Shown here piece after piece: positions 34,301 to 46,462 of a stretch of 64,000 nucleotides of DNA; position 1 is the stretch's first letter, and the number at the start of each line of letters is the position of its first letter. The notes below the pieces were generated by a model that ran no database searches, had not been told where the DNA came from, and saw only the letters and a list, made by a program, of their open reading frames with translations. Location of the stretch: NCBI GenBank assembly GCA_022497155.1, contig MU385754.1, forward strand, positions 310,001 to 374,000. Reading direction: 5' to 3'. A program made the translations under genes and the position numbers. This stretch comes from Whalleya microplaca. Its lineage: Eukaryota > Ascomycota > Sordariomycetes > Xylariales > Xylariaceae.

Positions 34301-34716
34301 CTGACGAAGTAGAGAAACTGACTAAGGGTCTCATGACTGTCAAGCTAACTAGCCGCAATTTCTCGAGGATTGCGGAGGCTGCCGCCGACTTCGAGGAATA
34401 CATCACCGCTGTGCGTGGTCCTGATCGTGATAACGCTCTTGAGAGCAAGCAACGGAACGACTACTTTGGGAGACAACTCGCAGCACCGCGCAAAAAGTAC
34501 CGCCAGCAAGGTGAAGAATTCCAGGCCTCGCGACGTCAGGGGTACGTAACGCCACCAACATCACGGTCTGCGAGGGGAAAGAAAACTGCTAGAATGTCGG
34601 TATACATGGATGAAGAGGAGGATGACGAGGATGACGAAGATTTTGGAGCGGGCGAGCCAGGACCAAGCAAGAAAAAACCTATCAAAGACGATGACTCAGA
34701 GGAGGAGGACTGGTAA
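31320..34716 (+). CDS. AAA+ ATPase with long N-terminal (DUF7025-like) domain and acidic tail
   Basis: Exons 31320-31693, 31755-32057, 32134-32152, 32204-33878 and 33935-34716; 1050 aa. Exon 3 is only 19 nt and restores PPYK-LLIHNWDGI. The N-terminal part (to about 650) includes KLKIQDGSLGTITFEELYHLYSPGDLI and DCFMMRWDGNRLGP, as in the uncharacterised domain found before fungal AAA modules. The AAA core has Walker A GPPGSGKTST (about 712-721), Walker B CVLLLDEADVFLARR (about 763), NRNALVSIFLRHMEYYSGILFLTTN (sensor 1) and an arginine in AFKSRIHIAL. The tail is charged and strongly acidic (EEEDDEDDEDF...DDSEEEDW). The ATPase probably remodels a protein or complex; the substrate is unknown. BCS1 is an alternative name often given, but no BCS1 N-domain or membrane helix is seen. 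Confidence 0.88.
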
Positions 34717-35281
34717 ATTCCATCATATCTAATTCCTTTACTTCACCAGGGTTATTTGGGAAATTTAGTAACAGTAAGCTGCAGAACGGCAGTTTTACTT
34801 CAATCGTTAAACCATATCATAGATGCTATTTCCAACTATATCAAATCTCTTTTCTGCCTGATACACTCACAAACGCTTACCATCTTCCCTTGGAGATAAT
34901 GCAGTGACACGTTTCCCGCCCCCTTGAGAGACCGTCACAGGAGCACAAACGGAACAAATGAAATTTAGACTGAAAAAATGCTTGCAAAGTATGACAGCCT
35001 AGATTGCATTGTGACAACATCGAGATTTAATGCAAGATTCGGCGTCAAAGCATTTGCTGCACCTTATCTCCGTGACTCCATATGGAAACGCCGTTAGAAG
35101 CTATCCCCGGAACCAGGTGAGGTGATATCTTGCGAGAGTCTTTTGGGATTGAATGCTCTAGGCCGTGTTCGACGGTCGATATATTAAATAGTCGGTCCTG
35201 AAACGCGTTCAAAAACTAAGGAATTCCATCAAAAACCAGTCCTCATTGAAGGCTGAACCACCACAGCCAAATCTAATCCTC
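34717..35281. other. Intergenic region
   Basis: 565 bp between the AAA+ gene and the aldo-keto reductase, same direction. No exon or repeat was recognised. Confidence 0.6.
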
Positions 35282-36494
35282 ATGCCTAACAAGAACACAC
35301 CTCTCCGCCGACTTGGTAAGGATGGACCACTTGTGCCAGCGTTAGGACTTGGTCTACTAGGCATGTCTATGCTGTACGGAAAAGCACCAAGCGACGAGGA
35401 AAGATTCGCAGTACTCGACAGGGCGGTGGAATTAGGCTCTACCAACTGGGACAGCTCCGAGTGAGTGATCCCTAGTGCATCTTCCCTCTTTTCTCCATAA
35501 CTAACATAAACGTCCTTCAAAGTTTATACGGCGATAACGAAGAGCTGTTAGGAAAGTGGTTTAAGCGAACCGGAAAAAGGGATAAGATCTTCCTGGCCAC
35601 GAAGTTCGGGGTTGTTAAGGGCTCGGCCGACTTCACGGACCTTGACAGTTCGGGAACGTATTGCAAGGCCGCATGTGCTGAGAGCCTGAGGATCCTCGGT
35701 ATCGACTGCATCGATCTTTATTATATGCACCGTGCCAATCCGAACACCCCTATCGAGGAGACCATGCAGGCTTTGGCTGAACTCAAGGCGTAAGTATCAC
35801 GGTCACCCAGGGCTGTAGTCAATTCAATGTCACGGGAGACTCTTATTGTCAAAGATCACTTTGCGGACTAACTATGAATTGAACCTTATCTAATGATACC
35901 CATCTCAGCGAGGGCAAAATCAAGCACATCGGCCTCTCCGAGATCAGCTCAACAACCCTGCGGCGCGCCTGCAAGATCGCCCCCGTCGCCGCAGTACAAG
36001 TCGAATACTCCCCCTTCACGCTCGACATCGAGGGGCCCAACGGCACGGACCTGCTCGCGACGTGCCGCTCCCTCGGCGTCGCCGTCGTCGCCTACGCGCC
36101 GCTGGGGCGGGGGCTACTTACCGGGGCGCTCGACTCCAAGGCGTCGTTTTCGGGCCAGGGGGATCGGCGCGCCGATTTCCCGCGCTTCGCAGGCGGGAAC
36201 TTCGAGGCCAACTTGAGGCTCGTTGCCCGGTTTAAGGACTTGGCGGAGAGAAAGGGGTGTACGCCGGCGCAGCTGGCGATTGCGTGGCTGTTGAGGCAGG
36301 GCGAGGATGTTATCCCCATTCCGGGAACGAAGCGGATTAGGTATCTGGAGGAGAACTGGGGCGCGTTGGAGGTCCGGATGACGGATGCCGAGGAAGCTGA
36401 GATTAGAGAGGTGGTTAGAGGTGCTGGGGTTGCAGGACACCGGACGATAGAGTCGGGTGTGGCTCAGTGTTTTACTGACACAAGAGAACCATAA
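35282..36494 (+). CDS. Aldo-keto reductase (AKR13/YakC-like)
   Basis: Three exons, 35282-35460, 35523-35789 and 35909-36494, 343 aa, all phase-consistent. A (beta/alpha)8 NADPH-dependent reductase: LGLGLLGMSMLYG near the N-terminus; catalytic Asp and Tyr in NWDSSDLYGDNEELLGKW (across intron 1); catalytic Lys in FLATKFGV; catalytic His in LYYMHR. Cofactor motifs follow (HIGLSEISSTTLRRA, VEYSPF, PLGRGLLTG, IPGTKRIRYLEEN). It reduces aldehydes or ketones; substrate is unknown. Exon 3 is visibly GC-richer than exons 1-2. An upstream in-frame TTG is not used; the ATG at 35282 starts a normal-length protein. The gene converges on the steroid-reductase-like gene 322 bp away. Confidence 0.92.
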
Positions 36495-36816
36495 TCTACT
36501 ACGTGGCACTGGGAGGTCGTGTTAGATATCTAGTGTCCGGTGGTTGGAGTTTGCCGGGTCAGTTGTCTCATTATTGAGGGCCTACAATCGATTTGTTGAG
36601 AGGTATCACGTGAAGCAATCAGTATTCCTATAATAATCTGGAAGTTAAGTAGTAACTTTCTAGTTCACTCCATAGAAGACATGTAGCCCAGCGCCTTGTA
36701 ACATATACAGTAAGAATCCATATATCGGCCAAGCAAAGAACATACCAAACACCTCAAGGTTTGGCAACCAGATTGGCTATAATCAGGTTATAGCAATCAA
36801 ACCATTGAAGCTGCCA
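36495..36816. other. Convergent 3' intergenic region
   Basis: 322 bp between two converging 3' ends. Nothing else was recognised. Confidence 0.6.
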
Positions 36817-37728
36817 TCAGTATACACCAGGAATGATAACGTATTTACCCCTGATCTTATCCTCCCCAAACTTCTGCTTGTACCACTTGCCACCTGAAAC
36901 GGCACGGGGCAGCATGGCAAAGAACTCATTGAGCAGAAAGCATCTCGCAGGCGCGCAAGCGACGCCGGCAGCAATCCAGTATCCCGTCCACTCGACCCAT
37001 TCCATGAAGTAGTGCGGGTACAGCATGTACTTAAACAGGCCATTCTGCGGCACCTCATAGTGCTTATCGACCGATTTCCCCTGCTTCTTGAGCTTCTCCT
37101 GGCGTCGTAGCTCGCCCCGGCGGATCTCCCGCAGCTCCTCGTCGGAGAAGTAGTTGGCCGCCAGCCCGACGTAGAACACGACCAGGCCGACGGAGAACTG
37201 CAGCACGGACCAGTTCTGGGCGTCCCACTCGGCCTGCGTGGTCGGGCCGTAGGCGGCCAGCCAGCTCCCCAGGCAGGTGGCGTTGGCGAGCTGGAAGACG
37301 ATGGCGGCGCCCCAGACGACGACGTGGATGGGCGACATGGAGGGCTGGATGACGGGGAAGATGACGGCGCGGTAGGTGTAGTGGATGACGAAGAGGCCGG
37401 CCAGGACCTTGTTCTGCCACGGCAGGTCGGTGATGTCGTGCTGGGCCGGAAGCGTGCTCATGATATACAAAAGAGTGGTGAAGCCCGGGACTTCCATAGA
37501 CAGCCAGGCGATTCTACCCGGGATGTTGAATTTGCTCTGCACGGAGGTCTTGCCCATCCCGTACCATGAGATGAGCCATTGCACGGACACCAGCTGGAAG
37601 CCGGGTTAGCTATGGGGTGAGACAACGCGATTATGAGAGAAACTCACGAGAGGATACCAAGTCCACCAAAATAATATCTTCTCATAATTTTCTCGGCTGG
37701 CGGGAAGCCAATCTTGGATGATGGCCAT
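36817..37728 (-). CDS. Steroid 5-alpha-reductase-like membrane protein
   Basis: Two exons on the minus strand, 37728-37648 and 37593-36817, joined in phase 0 (PL-LVSVQW); 285 aa. Six or seven hydrophobic segments are apparent. The C-terminal region carries the family pattern: Asn and Tyr in GLAANYFSDEELREIRR, then GLFKYMLYPHYFMEWVEWTGYW, an Arg/Pro-Ala segment and KWYKQKFGEDKIRGKYVIIPGVY at the end. This is the NADPH-binding C-terminus of 3-oxo-5-alpha-steroid 4-dehydrogenases (S5A_REDUCTASE). It is an ER-membrane enzyme reducing an enone double bond; whether the substrate is a sterol, polyprenol or other lipid is not determined. Slightly longer polyprenol reductases are an alternative. Confidence 0.88.
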
Positions 37729-39315
37729 GGCGGGCAGTGTTGAGATTTCAAGTGTTTACACAACAGTCAATTGAAAACAATTGATGAGCTACAGAGCGCT
37801 TTTTCTTAACCCGATTTGAGTTCATAAACACATTCAACTCATCGAATTCATTGAGAAGTCATTGAAGTTGTCGCGTCATTCGGCTGGTAGCTGTGGTGGA
37901 TGAAAACATTGGATCTGCACCTGCATCCAATGATGATAACATGGGTGCAACATTACAAGCATCTAAGACAAGGGTACTTAGGTACCTACCTACCTGAGGA
38001 TGCAGCCGGAAGAAGGCTAATTCAATATCCGAAAGGATCGAGGCATTCCAGAGGGCATTTCCAAGTACCTAACATAGCCTATTGGACTACAGGTTCCGTG
38101 TCATTGCTCGGCGTCATCACCTACAAAGCACATGCATGTGTATGAGTGATGTAGGAGACAGCCTACACCCTATATTTGTTTGGTGGTTTATGTGCAATAC
38201 TCGCTTTTAAAGGCTATAGCCAAGCGGGTTTATTAATCTACAACACATTAGTGCATGTGCCAATGGGAACTACGCGTGCACAATCTCCCTTGTGTATGGT
38301 TTATAACAGGATTGACGAGTCCAACAAGCTGGCGTGGGTACCTGACTGCGTCATTGGTAGACTGGTCATTGGTAGACTGAACGAAGTGGCAGTGTACATA
38401 TACTCAGCTGCTCAGCTGTGGCTGGTTAACTGCCTGTAGCTACATACATGTGTAAGTCACAGGTACGGAGTAACATCATAAGGTACCTAAGTCTTTATAA
38501 GCTAAACACATGTATGAAAGGGAAATGTTGCCACAAGAGATATAATGTGAAAAAATACAGAGTCCTTTTCATTATGATCTAACAATACATATCTGCATAT
38601 ATGTATATACACATATCAAATATCAAGGGTGTGAATTAGGTACGTCAGGTAGGGTCATGAATTGAATTGTGCTGCCTGCTGTCAGGTACCTACCTAAGAA
38701 ATAGTGCTGACGAATCCCGCAGGTGTTCCCCGCCACACGCTATATCTGTCAAATTGCACCGCCACGCCACTTATTAGTCGGCATGTACTCCGTACCTAAA
38801 CTTCGCGGGCGTTTGCACTTCGCTCCCGTTGCAAACCTACATGGAACTTGTATTCCGTACAATTGGGAACAATACATACTTCTCTATTTCCGCACCTTAA
38901 CTACCTGAGCACTTAGCTTCAGAGTCCCCTAACCTACATACTAGCATCTCTGGCTTTTGCCAAACCTCGTTGACACCCTTCGGCCTGTCGCCGGCGTTCA
39001 TTCCACCTGCCACTTTATTTCCAATCTTAGAGAGCTACATACAAGTACGGATTACAGACTACAGATTACAGACTACAGATTACCGTAATGACGCAATCCC
39101 GAGCTTCATGATTGTCCTTGTCCTTCACACTTAATTTCTCTCTACCACGGCCTCGTCTCGTCAGACCTCTTCCACTTGACCCTTGCCTTCTAGAATGATC
39201 TTCAGTTCCGGACTTCTTAATATTACACCTAAAAACAATACCAACCACATTAACCCGGCCTGAATGGTAACTAGTAACCACTCTCGGCCATACTCACCGT
39301 CGCCAAGCTGCCACC
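37729..39315. other. Divergent intergenic region upstream of the MINDY gene
   Basis: 1.6 kb between divergent starts at 37728 (-) and 39316 (+). It is rich in GGTACCTACCT-type motifs (about 37980, 38685). A short tandem repeat of ATTACAGACTACAG lies at about 39050-39082. No coding exon was recognised; a long 5' leader of the MINDY gene is possible. Confidence 0.5.
39050..39082. repeat. Short tandem repeat (14-bp unit, about 2.3 copies)
   Basis: The unit ATTACAGACTACAG is repeated head to tail, with TACAGA/TACAGT-like sub-periodicity of 7 bp. It lies 240 bp before the MINDY start codon. Confidence 0.8.
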
Positions 39316-42195
39316 ATGGTCACACGAAAGCCGCTTCCCGAGAACCTCTCGGTAGACACCAGTACTCCCCCTCCTGCTATTAGCATACAGCATGTGAGAC
39401 AAGAGCTGTGGACTGCCAGTGATTCCGAGCCAGATGCAGAGAGGATATGGGGGAACCAAGCTTCGGCACCACCAACCCGGGGTGGTACAGACCAAGCTAC
39501 AGACCAAGCGGGGACGAGCAGTGCAATTCAAGACGTGCCCGACCCCCTACGACCCGGCGTAGTCTCGAAGACTCCGTCCTATGACAACGAGGGAGAGAAC
39601 CCATGGCATGACAATGCTGTGCCTGCCGCCGTAAACGATTCCGACCCGAAGCCCGAGCCTGACGAAGTGCCAACACCGCTACGAGTAGGACCACCAACAA
39701 GATCAGAGACCAACCCCTTCAAACGAAAGCCTGTGGCAACGGTCTCGGTCAGTCAAGACACCGTGCCTCCTCCTTCCCATCCTCCTCCTCCAGCCATGCC
39801 TTCAAACACCCCTCCACCTCCCCCGCCGACGAACGCGTTTTCGCAATTAGACATCAACGAGCCCGAATCGAGTAGAAATCCTTGGCAACCGGCTCCTGGC
39901 GATACGAGGACTTCTAGTACTCCGTATCCCGCGTCTCAACTATCCGATCAGGATACTGGAAGCAATGTCTGGGACTCGGGCGTTCCCTCGAGGGTTCCCT
40001 CGACTGGACCACCTTCGAATTCACCTTCAATACTACCTTTCCATGCCGAGGGAGCCGAGGGAGCCTCTCAACCATGGGATGACGTGCCCCCGAAACCCTC
40101 GTTGCCGTCTCTACCGGAGAGAGCCCGTGAAGCGGATCAGTTTCTTGATGATCAACACGCTTGGGACGATGTGGGGTCTAGAAACAAGGGCAAGCAGCCA
40201 GCTTCGCAAACGTCACAAACACAATCTGTGCCCATAGACGACTGGAACCTTATCGACCATGAGCCCATGCCAGAGCCTGCACCGGGAGCTCTATCAAAAC
40301 AGAGTACTTGGGAAAACTTTATGGACGCAGAAGTTGAGAGACCTGCAGCTGAGGAAATGCCGCCTGTCTTACCACCACGAGCGCCGCAGGAAAACCCACC
40401 ACCACAACCACCAAGGCCACGACCGTCGAGCACAGCGACCAAATCTGAAACCTATCAGATTAAAAACATCAACTGGTATGATGCGAATGCGGCTAAGAAC
40501 CCCAGGAAGTCACCCATACTTGTACAGAACGCCAACGGGCCATGTCCTCTGGTCGCCCTCGTCAATGCCCTCACATTGACGACACCTGCCGACCAAAACA
40601 AATCGAATCTAGTCGAGACATTGAGGTCTCGCGAACAAATTAGCCTCGACTTCCTTCTTGAGGCCGTCTTTGACGAGCTCATGACGCATCGACATACCAA
40701 TCCTAACGTATCGTTGCCGGATATGTCGGAATTATACGCTTTTCTCAAAGGATTGCATACTGGCATGAATGTCAACCCACGTTTCATTCCTACCCCTGAA
40801 AGAGTGATAGCCTACGAACGGGAATTTCTAATCCAAGTAGACCCCTCTAAACACAAAGACCTTATTCCTGGCACATTCGAGAATACCCGAGCCATGACGC
40901 TCTATGCTACCTTCGCCATCCCATTAATACACGGTTGGCTGCCTCCGAAAGACGACCCCGCCTATGGTGCCCTGAGTAGACAGGCATCTTCCTACGATGA
41001 TGCTCAAAGCCTCTTGTTCCACGAAGAAGAACTAGAGGACAAACTAAGCAATTCAGAGGCTGGTCTTACAGAGCAGGAACAGCAACTTTACCAAGATATC
41101 ATTATCATCAAGCAGTTTCTCTCGACTTCGGCCACACAATTGACCCCGTGGGGTCTCAACGTCGTGACCAAGGCAATTCACCCGGGTTCTGTGGCGATCT
41201 TATTCCGTAATGATCACTTTTCCACCCTATACCGACACCCTAAGACACACGAACTCTTTACTTTAGTCACAGATGCCGGTTACTTCACACATGACGAGAT
41301 CGTATGGGAATCGCTTGTAGACGTTAGAGGCGAACGGGCGGGTTTCTTCTCTGGGGATTTCCGTGTCGTCGGGGGTCCACAACATCAGCAGCAATCGGCG
41401 AATAATGTCCCCGGCGCCTGGTATAACGAGGCAGAATCCAGCAGCAGTAATGCCAACGGTGACTGGCAAACGGTCCAGAGTCGGCGATCGCGTAACAACC
41501 GGCAAAGCGACCAGAACCCCGGCACGCCAATGTCGCCTAGGCACGAACAAGAAGACAGAGACTTGGCGTTGGCTTTACAGCTGCAGGAGGAAGAAGAGGA
41601 ACGCCACCGCGCAGAGCAAGCCGCTCGCCGCCGCGAAAGCCAACTGTCCGAACAATTCATCGAGCAGCAAGGCCGGCAACCAGCCGCAAACCCACCTCGC
41701 GGCGGTGCCCGGCCGCGCGGAGGCTCCGTGAGCAGCAGGGGGCGCAGTAGTCCCATGCCCCCCGCGCGGGTCAGTTCCGCCAGCCAGTCCACCACCACCA
41801 CCTCCTCCACCCGCGGCGGCAGGGCAGCGCCGGTGCAGCAGGTGCGCTCGCTCATCCCGCCCGTGTCCACGACGCACCGGCCGCCGGACGAGAACGCGGA
41901 GGAGGCGCCGCCGAGCTATGAACAAGCCTCCAAAGCCACCCCCTACGTCCCTCCCGCGGGCCACCCCAGCCATCCGGAGAGCAGTCCGGCCAGCCCCGCT
42001 CCCCCGCGGAGGAGGTCCATGTTCAACGTTGGAGGAGGAGGAGGAGGAGGGGGACAGAATAACGGTGCTGGTGCTGGGGCTGGGCCGAGCACGCCGGTGC
42101 GACGCCAGGGCGCGCCGCCGACGGTTCCGGCTGGGAATGCGGCGGCGTCTGCCAGTGGTGGTGGGGGGAGGGATAAGGAGTGCGTTGTTATGTGA
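39316..42195 (+). CDS. MINDY-type deubiquitinase with C-terminal CaaX box
   Basis: Single exon, 959 aa, with an ideal CCACC-ATGG start. Residues 1 to about 370 are low-complexity and Pro/Ser-rich. The MINDY (DUF544) domain spans about 375-690: ILVQNANGPCPLVALVNAL with catalytic Cys410 and oxyanion Gln404, then TFAIPLIHGWLPP, and FRNDHFSTLYRHP with His634 as catalytic candidate, followed by ELFTLVTDAGY. About 745-775 is a ubiquitin-binding-like helix (DLALALQLQEEEEERHRAEQAA), matching MIU/UIM patterns. MINDY enzymes trim K48-linked polyubiquitin chains. The tail is Pro/Gly/Ser-rich and ends CVVM, a CaaX motif that would allow farnesylation and membrane attachment. The lack of introns in such a long gene is notable but not rare in fungi. 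Confidence 0.93.
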   Translation: MVTRKPLPENLSVDTSTPPPAISIQHVRQELWTASDSEPDAERIWGNQASAPPTRGGTDQATDQAGTSSAIQDVPDPLRPGVVSKTPSYDNEGENPWHDNAVPAAVNDSDPKPEPDEVPTPLRVGPPTRSETNPFKRKPVATVSVSQDTVPPPSHPPPPAMPSNTPPPPPPTNAFSQLDINEPESSRNPWQPAPGDTRTSSTPYPASQLSDQDTGSNVWDSGVPSRVPSTGPPSNSPSILPFHAEGAEGASQPWDDVPPKPSLPSLPERAREADQFLDDQHAWDDVGSRNKGKQPASQTSQTQSVPIDDWNLIDHEPMPEPAPGALSKQSTWENFMDAEVERPAAEEMPPVLPPRAPQENPPPQPPRPRPSSTATKSETYQIKNINWYDANAAKNPRKSPILVQNANGPCPLVALVNALTLTTPADQNKSNLVETLRSREQISLDFLLEAVFDELMTHRHTNPNVSLPDMSELYAFLKGLHTGMNVNPRFIPTPERVIAYEREFLIQVDPSKHKDLIPGTFENTRAMTLYATFAIPLIHGWLPPKDDPAYGALSRQASSYDDAQSLLFHEEELEDKLSNSEAGLTEQEQQLYQDIIIIKQFLSTSATQLTPWGLNVVTKAIHPGSVAILFRNDHFSTLYRHPKTHELFTLVTDAGYFTHDEIVWESLVDVRGERAGFFSGDFRVVGGPQHQQQSANNVPGAWYNEAESSSSNANGDWQTVQSRRSRNNRQSDQNPGTPMSPRHEQEDRDLALALQLQEEEEERHRAEQAARRRESQLSEQFIEQQGRQPAANPPRGGARPRGGSVSSRGRSSPMPPARVSSASQSTTTTSSTRGGRAAPVQQVRSLIPPVSTTHRPPDENAEEAPPSYEQASKATPYVPPAGHPSHPESSPASPAPPRRRSMFNVGGGGGGGGQNNGAGAGAGPSTPVRRQGAPPTVPAGNAAASASGGGGRDKECVVM

Positions 42196-42583
42196 GGTGG
42201 TCCCTGTCATCATGTTCCTATTCTTACTACGCATACCACACCATACCATGCTACACCACTACGCGATAGAGCTGGCCGATCCGGACGATAAATTTTGTCA
42301 TATGGGATACATTACTATAATGCATGGGGTCCTTCCTATAAGAGACACACAGAGAGAGAAAGAGGAACGGCGTTTTAGTTGTTTTTCGGGTCGTTGTTTC
42401 AATGATTCATGGGATCGCTATGTTTCATATGGGGACAATCTATCTATTCATCTTGGACTATGGGCTAGGCTAGGTAGGTGGGTATGGCGCTGGGTAGTTC
42501 GCTGGGTTCGTGAATGATAACGCGACGCAAAGAAAGAGAGAAAGAAAGGAAGAAAGTACTGTAATGTGCTGGATCCGCGGACT

Positions 42584-42607
42584 GGCATAGGCATAGGCAT
42601 AGGCATA
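42584..42607. repeat. (GGCATA)4 tandem repeat
   Basis: Four perfect 6-bp units in the 3' flank of the MINDY gene. Confidence 0.9.
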
Positions 42608-42635
42608 TCTGTATAGCTATAACAACAAGATGGAG

Positions 42636-42665
42636 TCGAATCGAATCGAGTTGAATCGAATCGAG
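42636..42665. repeat. TCGAA-type pentamer repeat
   Basis: Imperfect tandem array of TCGAA/TTGAA units downstream of the MINDY gene. Confidence 0.75.
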
Positions 42666-45600
42666 GCGCAGGCTATGATATTGGCCGTCAGATAGATAGA
42701 TGAGTAGTAAAGCTTAGCGCAGCTTAGACGTGGAATTGAGCGTGGATTTTTTAAATCGAGTTTGGTTGAGATAGATTGTGCTGTAGATTATGGTGAGAGT
42801 TGAGTAAGAGATTGGTTATGTGTTACAAGTCTCGGTCCAGTGGGTTGGGCAACGGGAGTTGTCTTGTTACTTCGTAGAATTAGGTATGCGCCTACGGCAT
42901 TCAGGGGCAGCGTGCATGTATTCCGGGAAAAGATACCAAGGTACCTAGGGCAGTGACCAAGAGGTAAGGGTTATATACCATAATAGCTAACCAGGCTGGC
43001 ACCAAGCCGGCATGGCGAGGGAGTCGGAGTTTCTGTTGCGGCCTCCTTCCTGAGTGGCTCAGGGGGGCGGGGGCCCGTTGGACGGCTGTGCAGACGGCTG
43101 GGGCAGATCCACAATGGGAATATCAGCTTTGGGTTGAAATTTCTTTTCTAAGCGTGAGCCTCCTTTTTCAGAGAATTAGATGTAATGTGAAGAGAAAGGC
43201 GTCACTCACACTAACAGGTGCTGGTCTAAGTCAGAATTTGAGTCGGGCACTAGGTAAAGCATAAAGCTAGGGATTTTTCTATATTCGGATTTGCGAGATA
43301 GAAGAGGCACAGCTATTGCCTCCTATATGCGGCGATAGGTTTTGCGTTCACGCGAGGCAAATTGATTGCACAGTTGTCACGATAGGGGTAGTTGTTGAAT
43401 GCCCCTTTTTATTATGGGGCAGGGGAAAATGGTGTTTCCAACCGCTGAGTGTTTAGGAGAGATTTTCTCACCCTCCTGGAGGAGATCACTTAGAAAGCTA
43501 TAACACTCGATAGACTAGTTACAATCATGGCAGCACCTAAATGACAATTGCACACGCAATGACTGTGATAAAAGCCAATCAATTTCCCGGTGAAAGCATG
43601 AAGCTCCAACGGGCAAATCTGCCATTATAGTATCTATGTGTATCATGAGCTGTATCTACTTGGGCCAATATACCACACTAGATTTCATTACTCTGTAGCT
43701 ATTTCTTTGCGAGAACAATGGTAGATATTTCTTCTATAAAACGATCTTGGGTAATCATTAATTAATGAGATAGGAATGCAAAGCTTAATCGGTTCCATCG
43801 TGAAATGGCTTCCTACTGATATCCAGCTTCACTCTAGTATACCATTCCGAAGAGCAACACATATCATTGTCATCCTGATCCTTCTACCTATAACAGGTAT
43901 GAAACAATCTGAGTTGATTAAACTTGGATTAAGTGATGGCGTTATTGAAAACTGCAACATGATCTCGATCTTGGCCTCGTTGCCTAATGTGACCATGGTA
44001 AGATGCCTTCCGCGCTTTGTCGCGCTCTCCTATCATCCAATCATTGTGGGGATTTATGGGAAGCATCTACGCATTGATGAAGTGGCTGCCTATGGTTGCC
44101 ATATTCATACTTCAGGTTATTACAATACTCCTACAGAGCCATGCAAGTATACAGGTTAGGTAATATTTTTCATGTGGTATTGGAAAATCGCATCTTAGGG
44201 TCTACTTCGATTTTCCCCAAGCCACAAAATACGGCTTCTGGCCAGTATGCATAGATCGCAGCTATGGTGTTGCCCAATAGTCTATTTGGTAAAGTTGAAG
44301 ACATGGTAGTCCAGGTTACAATGCAGAATAGGGTTACAAGGTAAGATAATGCGGGGATTACCGATTTGGGAGGCATGATGAGTATAACGGGTGGATGGTA
44401 ATATAAAGTATTGATGTGACTGTAACCTCTATGTGGTAAAGGAGCAAGCCTTATTGCAACCTTATCTGGATCTATCCCATAAAGGGGGAAGTAGAAACTC
44501 CTGATGGAGACAATGCTACTGGAATGACAATCATGGTACCATTTTATAAGTCGAGGCTCTTGAGCTGATCTGAAGAGATAACATATATACCTCGGTATAT
44601 TCAACAACTAGCTAGATAATCTGTTATAACTCGAAAGTATAATCGGGCCAAGAGATCTGACTGTGTCGTTTAGAATTTGCATCCAACAGTTATCCAAGTG
44701 TTTGTACGATCTCTGTGAAGACTAGCATACACGCAGAGATCCAGTAGTTATGAATCTGAGTGGCTTATGGTAGCTCTTGATGTACCATGTAAAAAACAGA
44801 TGCAGTTGGGGTCAGTTCGCGCTGTAGTAAGACAGTGTGGGCTGAATGTAATGTGTAAGCAGTAAATGATTGGCTGTCATTGAAAGTGAGTGTCAAGGCT
44901 GCGCAGGTCATGCATCAAGGCCACCAGTCACACCTATGAGATGAGGCTAGAGTAAGAAGAACAAGTATACGCCTCTCGGATGTTCCGCTTCAATTCTTCC
45001 TTTACACGGTGATATTTAACGCGTCGCTAACCTCAATGCTCACTAGCTGTACCATAGTTGGCATGAATCTCCGTAATATGCTCCTTGGTCATGACGAACT
45101 TTTACTTAGTATCCGGTACGACCCGGGGAGTGCCCACTTAGTCTTAAGTATACAAGATTGTAAACACCCCTAGACTTGATGTTCTATCCTGGAAAATCTC
45201 GCCTGTGTGAACAATCTGAAGGCAGGACGTCGGTATTATTCGAGATTGTTTTATTAGTAAAACTTCATAGAATAGAAAGGGCAATTGGGTTTAACTCTAA
45301 GGGATAGAGGACTGAGCGGAACTATCTCGTAATTGTTGCCCTGAACCTGTTCACACCTTTTCGTATGCTAAGAATTAAACCGAACACCTTTTGAGTAGGA
45401 AGAGGCGAACTGTATAGAAGAATATGCCCTTCCAATGTCATAGCGTAGGCTTCAAAGAGACATTTCCCAGGACTGGACTAAGAAGTACATTATTAAAAAT
45501 TTTATACATGCTCTCTCTCCCATGCCAGAAATGGCTATTGGGAACCCAATAATTAAGCTCGTATAAATGTACCCAGCCACCCGACCTGCATGGGTTGCAT

Positions 45601-46462
45601 CTAGCAGAACCCCAGGATTGGCTGCTGACCGAACATATAGAATTGAACCTAGTTCCTGGTAGGATCTCGAACCTAAATTTTAAAGTTGCATTATTACGGA
45701 TGTGGTGTTTTGTTGTTCCAGTCTCGTCTATTGGTCCAGTCTCAGCTCAATATTTGTCCTCAGCTGATCTACAATTTAGGTACCCTGCGCACCTATCCAT
45801 GCACCCCAATTCATATAAATATATGCACAAGACCTACAGTTTGAGATTAACCAATAACTTGAAGCTAAGAAGAGATCTAATGATGCCTGCATTCAGCTTA
45901 AATGGATATAGTAATCGGCTGTATAATTACCCCTTTTGTCTCGAGGAGCCTGAGGCTACAAGATGGCAGGGTCCTGTGAACAAATTTGCTTAACCACAGA
46001 TTTTGAGCACTTGGGGTATACATGATACATCGATCTCTTCATTAATCGACTTGACTCACAAGTTCTAGGCTGTCCGGTATTCATTCTACTTGAATCATTC
46101 GCACTACTCATGTCACTTTACAAAACTATAGAATAGACTTCGGAACTGTATCTACATGAACAGCCTCGCGATTAGTGAATAACAAATGAAAAATTTAATA
46201 GTTGTGTGACATTGATCGATTTGTTAGAATAGATCATCTACGAAGCTACAGAACTGATGTCACTTGTATACATATTACAACATTAACGTTGACTCTTAGA
46301 AAACACTTTTAGAGCTGTATGGCAAATCACATATTGGGAAACTAAGACTTCAGCCTTCCACAATATGTAGATCACTGCTTAGTTGATTTGAGTGATTGAT
46401 GGAGAGAATATATCGATTGTAGGACTACGAAGTTGGCATGGTTGATACTGCCGCACCCAGAG

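Noticed and set aside
43776..44607. Two ORFs of 127 and 145 codons on opposite strands in the gene-poor region
   Set aside because: No domain motifs and AT-rich composition like the surroundings; open frames of this size arise by chance in 4 kb.
45595..45993. 132-codon ORF on the plus strand
   Set aside because: Begins with TTG rather than ATG; no family signature, signal peptide or promoter-like context.
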